Below, in pieces: positions 12,986 to 14,993 of a DNA stretch of 14,993 bases. The DNA is from JBOGXF01 sp050694275 (GTDB taxonomy: Bacteria; Actinomycetota; CADDZG01; WHSQ01): NCBI GenBank assembly GCA_050694275.1, contig JBOGXF010000127.1, positions 1-14,993 of the forward strand, in the 5' to 3' direction. A program made the translations under genes and the position numbers. Under the pieces are notes generated by a model. That model was not told the origin of the DNA. It saw only the letters and a list, made by a program, of their open reading frames with translations, and did no database searches. Positions within the stretch are counted from its first letter, which is position 1; every line of letters begins with the position of its first letter.

Positions 12986-14599
12986 GTGGCGGAGACGCTC
13001 GACCGCTCAGTTCTCGAATCCAAAGCGGTCGCCGAACTAAAAGAGATTGCAAGATCGCTCGACCTCAAGGTCAGCGGTCTCAAGAAATCGGAGCTGATCG
13101 ATGCGATCGCCTCCAACGGAAAAGAGACGCCGCCGAGCCGCGCCGCGGCCGAGCCGCGCCGCGAACAGGCGCCGCCGTTGGACGAGGTGAATGCGTCCCA
13201 CGATTCGCCAGACAGATCCGGAGAATCGCAGTCAGACTCCCGAGCGGTGCGTGACGAGGGGGCGGTCGACGACCGCGACGACCGCGACGACCGCAGACAG
13301 CGGGGACGGCAGCAGGGCCGTCCGCAGGGACGGCGCCGCGAGAAGGCGCAGCCGCGCGAAGGGCAGGGACGCCGGCGCCGGCGCAGGGGCCGGGGCGGCG
13401 GGGGCGCGGGTGCGCCCCACTACATGCGCGACGAATCGTGGGAAGAGCTGGAGGCCGAGGACGATCCGAACGCCGAGGTTCGTACGGGCATCCTCGACCT
13501 TTTGCCCGAGGGCTACGGATTCCTGCGGACGACGGGCTACCTCGCCGGCGACAAGGACGTCTACGTGTCCGCCTCACAGGTCCGCAGGTTCCGCTTGCGC
13601 AAGGGGGACGAGGTCACCGGGTCGGTACGCTCGCCGAAGGACTCCGAGAAGTACCAGGCGCTCTTGCGCATCCGTTCGATCAACGGGGCCGAGCCCGAAG
13701 AGGTGCAACGGCGGCCGCGCTTCGCAGACCTCACCCCGCTCTATCCGGAGCAGCGGCTCACCCTCGAGGAACTCGACAACCCGAGGCACATAACGGCACG
13801 CATCATCGATCTCATCGCTCCCATCGGCAAGGGCCAGCGCGGCATGATCGTCAGTCCCCCGAAGGCGGGGAAGACGACCGTCCTGAAGGAGATCGCCAAC
13901 GCGGTTCGCGCGAACGCGCCGGAGGTGCATCTCGTCATTCTGCTCGTCGACGAGCGGCCCGAGGAGGTCACCGACATGCAGCGGTCGGTCGATGGAGCCG
14001 AGGTCATCTACTCGACCTTCGACCGCCCGTCCGACGACCATATCCAGGTGACCGAGCTGACCCTCGAGCGCGCCAAGCGCCTGGTCGAGATGGGGCGCGA
14101 CGTGATGATCGTCCTCGACGGCATCACGCGTCTGTCGCGGGCGTACAACCTGGCAACCCCGGCGTCGGGCCGGATCCTCTCCGGGGGTGTCGATTCGACC
14201 GCCCTGTATCCGCCCAAGAGGTTCTTCGGAGCGGCCCGCAACATCGAGCACGGGGGCTCGCTCACGATTCTGGCGACCGCCCTGGTCGACACCGGATCGC
14301 GCATGGACGAGGTCATCTTCGAGGAGTTCAAGGGAACCGGTAACTGGGAGCTGAAGCTCGACCGCATGATGTCCGAGAAGCGCATCTTCCCGGCGATCGA
14401 CATCCAGGCGTCCGGCACCCGCAAGGAGGAGCTGCTCCTCACGCCGGAAGAGCTGCAGCTCGTGTGGCGGCTCCGCCGCGTTCTGCACGCGCTGCAGGGG
14501 GGAGGGGCACTCGAGCTCCTCATCGACAAGATGCGGGCGACGCGCGGCAACGCGGAGTTCCTCAAGGAGATCTCGAAGGTTCCCGTGAAAGGGGACTAG
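12986..14599 (+). CDS. rho: Transcription termination factor Rho
   Basis: Rho is the hexameric RNA-dependent ATPase that ends transcription. The 537-aa protein has the Rho N-terminal helical domain (about 1-45, with LKEIARSLDLKVSGLKKSEL), then a disordered Arg/Asp/Gly-rich insertion (about 50-145), the cold-shock-like primary RNA-binding domain (about 163-240, with EGYGFLR and DVYVSASQVRRF), and a RecA-like ATPase. Walker A is PPKAGKTT at 291-298 and Walker B ends at D378 in VMIVLDG. The LSGGVDSTALYPPKRFFGAARN and EEFKGTGNWE segments match the secondary RNA site and subunit interface. Such insertions are usual in actinobacterial Rho and absent from E. coli Rho. The GTG start has AGGAGG at 12972-12977. 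The gene starts 3 nt after the transaldolase stop. Confidence 0.97.
   Translation: MAETLDRSVLESKAVAELKEIARSLDLKVSGLKKSELIDAIASNGKETPPSRAAAEPRREQAPPLDEVNASHDSPDRSGESQSDSRAVRDEGAVDDRDDRDDRRQRGRQQGRPQGRRREKAQPREGQGRRRRRRGRGGGGAGAPHYMRDESWEELEAEDDPNAEVRTGILDLLPEGYGFLRTTGYLAGDKDVYVSASQVRRFRLRKGDEVTGSVRSPKDSEKYQALLRIRSINGAEPEEVQRRPRFADLTPLYPEQRLTLEELDNPRHITARIIDLIAPIGKGQRGMIVSPPKAGKTTVLKEIANAVRANAPEVHLVILLVDERPEEVTDMQRSVDGAEVIYSTFDRPSDDHIQVTELTLERAKRLVEMGRDVMIVLDGITRLSRAYNLATPASGRILSGGVDSTALYPPKRFFGAARNIEHGGSLTILATALVDTGSRMDEVIFEEFKGTGNWELKLDRMMSEKRIFPAIDIQASGTRKEELLLTPEELQLVWRLRRVLHALQGGGALELLIDKMRATRGNAEFLKEISKVPVKGD
13268..13294 (+). repeat. Three perfect 9-bp tandem repeats inside rho
   Basis: The unit GACGACCGC occurs three times without gaps and encodes D-D-R three times (residues 95-103) in the disordered insertion of Rho. 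Being a multiple of three, changes in copy number would keep the frame, so this spot may vary in length between strains. Confidence 0.9.
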
Positions 14600-14600
14600 C

Positions 14601-14738
14601 TTGTTGTTCGGACTGGGTTTGCCCCAGTGGCTGACTATCATCGGCCTGGTCGGGGGACTGGCCCTGACGTTGTGGATCATGGCTCGGGCCTCTTCGGCCT
14701 ACGAGCGCAGGGAAGCATCGCGAAAGGAACAACGATGA
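14601..14738 (+). CDS. Small single-span membrane protein (45 aa)
   Basis: I recognise no family. A TTG start at 14601 is preceded by GAAAGGGGA at 14587-14595, 5 nt away, inside the end of rho. The product has one hydrophobic segment (about 10-28, from QWLTIIGLVGG to LWIMA) followed by a basic, hydrophilic tail (YERREASRKEQR). This looks like a one-helix membrane protein whose positive tail stays in the cytoplasm. The TGA overlaps the rpmE ATG as ATGA. Good ribosome binding site spacing, tight packing and a plausible helix support a real gene, but its length and the TTG start leave doubt. It could instead serve mainly to couple rpmE translation to rho. Confidence 0.55.
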   Translation: MLFGLGLPQWLTIIGLVGGLALTLWIMARASSAYERREASRKEQR

Positions 14739-14993
14739 AGCAGGGGATACATCCGGAGTACGTCGAGACCAAGGTGACGTGCTCGTGTGGGAACACGTTC
14801 GTCACGCGCTCGACCAAACCCGAGCTCCACGTCGAGTTGTGTAACCAGTGCCACCCCTTCTACACGGGTAAGCAGAAGCTGGTCGACACCGGGGGCCGCG
14901 TCGAGCGCTTCCAGAGGAAGTACGCAAGGCAGCGCGCCGACGCGGAGGCGCGTGCGGCGGCCCGGACTGCAGAGGCCGAAGCGGCCGAAGCGG
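14735..14993 (+). CDS. rpmE: 50S ribosomal protein L31 (partial, 3' end outside window)
   Basis: This is the zinc-binding (C+) form of ribosomal protein L31 of the large subunit. The visible 86 codons contain KQGIHPEY, the zinc ligands C16 and C18 (CSCG) and C36 and C39 (CNQCHPFYTGKQK), and the TGGRVERFQRKY segment that normally lies near the C-terminus. The usual protein ends at about 70 residues. Here the frame continues with an Ala/Glu/Arg-rich extension to the window edge. The ATG overlaps the stop of the small membrane ORF, with AAAGGAA at 14723-14729. Its place after rho is conserved in Actinobacteria. Confidence 0.95.
   Translation, partial: MKQGIHPEYVETKVTCSCGNTFVTRSTKPELHVELCNQCHPFYTGKQKLVDTGGRVERFQRKYARQRADAEARAAARTAEAEAAEA

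Noticed and set aside
13268..13294. Short tandem repeats as a CRISPR-like array
   Set aside because: The units are 9 bp, have no spacers and encode D-D-R within Rho.
13574..14680. Long minus-strand frame opposite rho
   Set aside because: It is a shadow of the conserved Rho ATPase domain, with no ribosome binding site or family features.

Overview
The window is high-GC DNA and carries the chromosomal order argS–lysA–hom–thrC–thrB–rho–rpmE on the + strand. From memory this order is characteristic of Actinomycetota (it matches the Mycobacterium and Streptomyces loci). Other features agree: a Rho with an Arg/Gly-rich insertion, many GTG starts, and genes without Shine-Dalgarno sequences that look leaderless. 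The lineage is probably a deep-branching or uncultured actinobacterium; I cannot name a genus.

Layout. Positions 63-2953 hold a receiver-only response regulator, argS and a PhzF-family gene, packed as an operon. lysA (2972-4273) follows from what looks like its own leaderless promoter, then a small secreted His/Asp-rich protein and a strong hairpin. Positions 4926-8560 are the threonine operon hom–thrC–(DUF4190-like membrane protein)–thrB, with two ATGA stop/start overlaps. Positions 8581-9825 hold two minus-strand genes: a four-helix membrane protein and a secreted cupredoxin with an amicyanin-type copper loop. Positions 9933-12982 read + again: a cyclic 2,3-diphosphoglycerate (cDPG) synthetase homologue, an overlapping 2-phosphoglycerate kinase homologue, and a fructose-6-phosphate aldolase/transaldolase-type protein. 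rho, a 45-residue membrane ORF and rpmE (cut by the window edge) close the window.

How the genes work together. lysA, hom, thrC and thrB are the terminal lysine step and the homoserine-to-threonine steps of the aspartate family. ArgS, Rho and L31 are information-processing housekeeping. The most interesting part is the block between thrB and rho. Its two central genes encode both steps from 2-phosphoglycerate to cDPG, a solute/phosphagen known from methanogenic archaea. Further points are an apparent ATT start codon for the cDPG synthetase, loss of both HIGH-motif histidines in ArgS, and a TANNNT hexamer exactly 6 nt before three SD-less start codons. No tRNA, rRNA, CRISPR array, insertion sequence or integrase was seen, and no gene-free stretch exceeds 300 bases.
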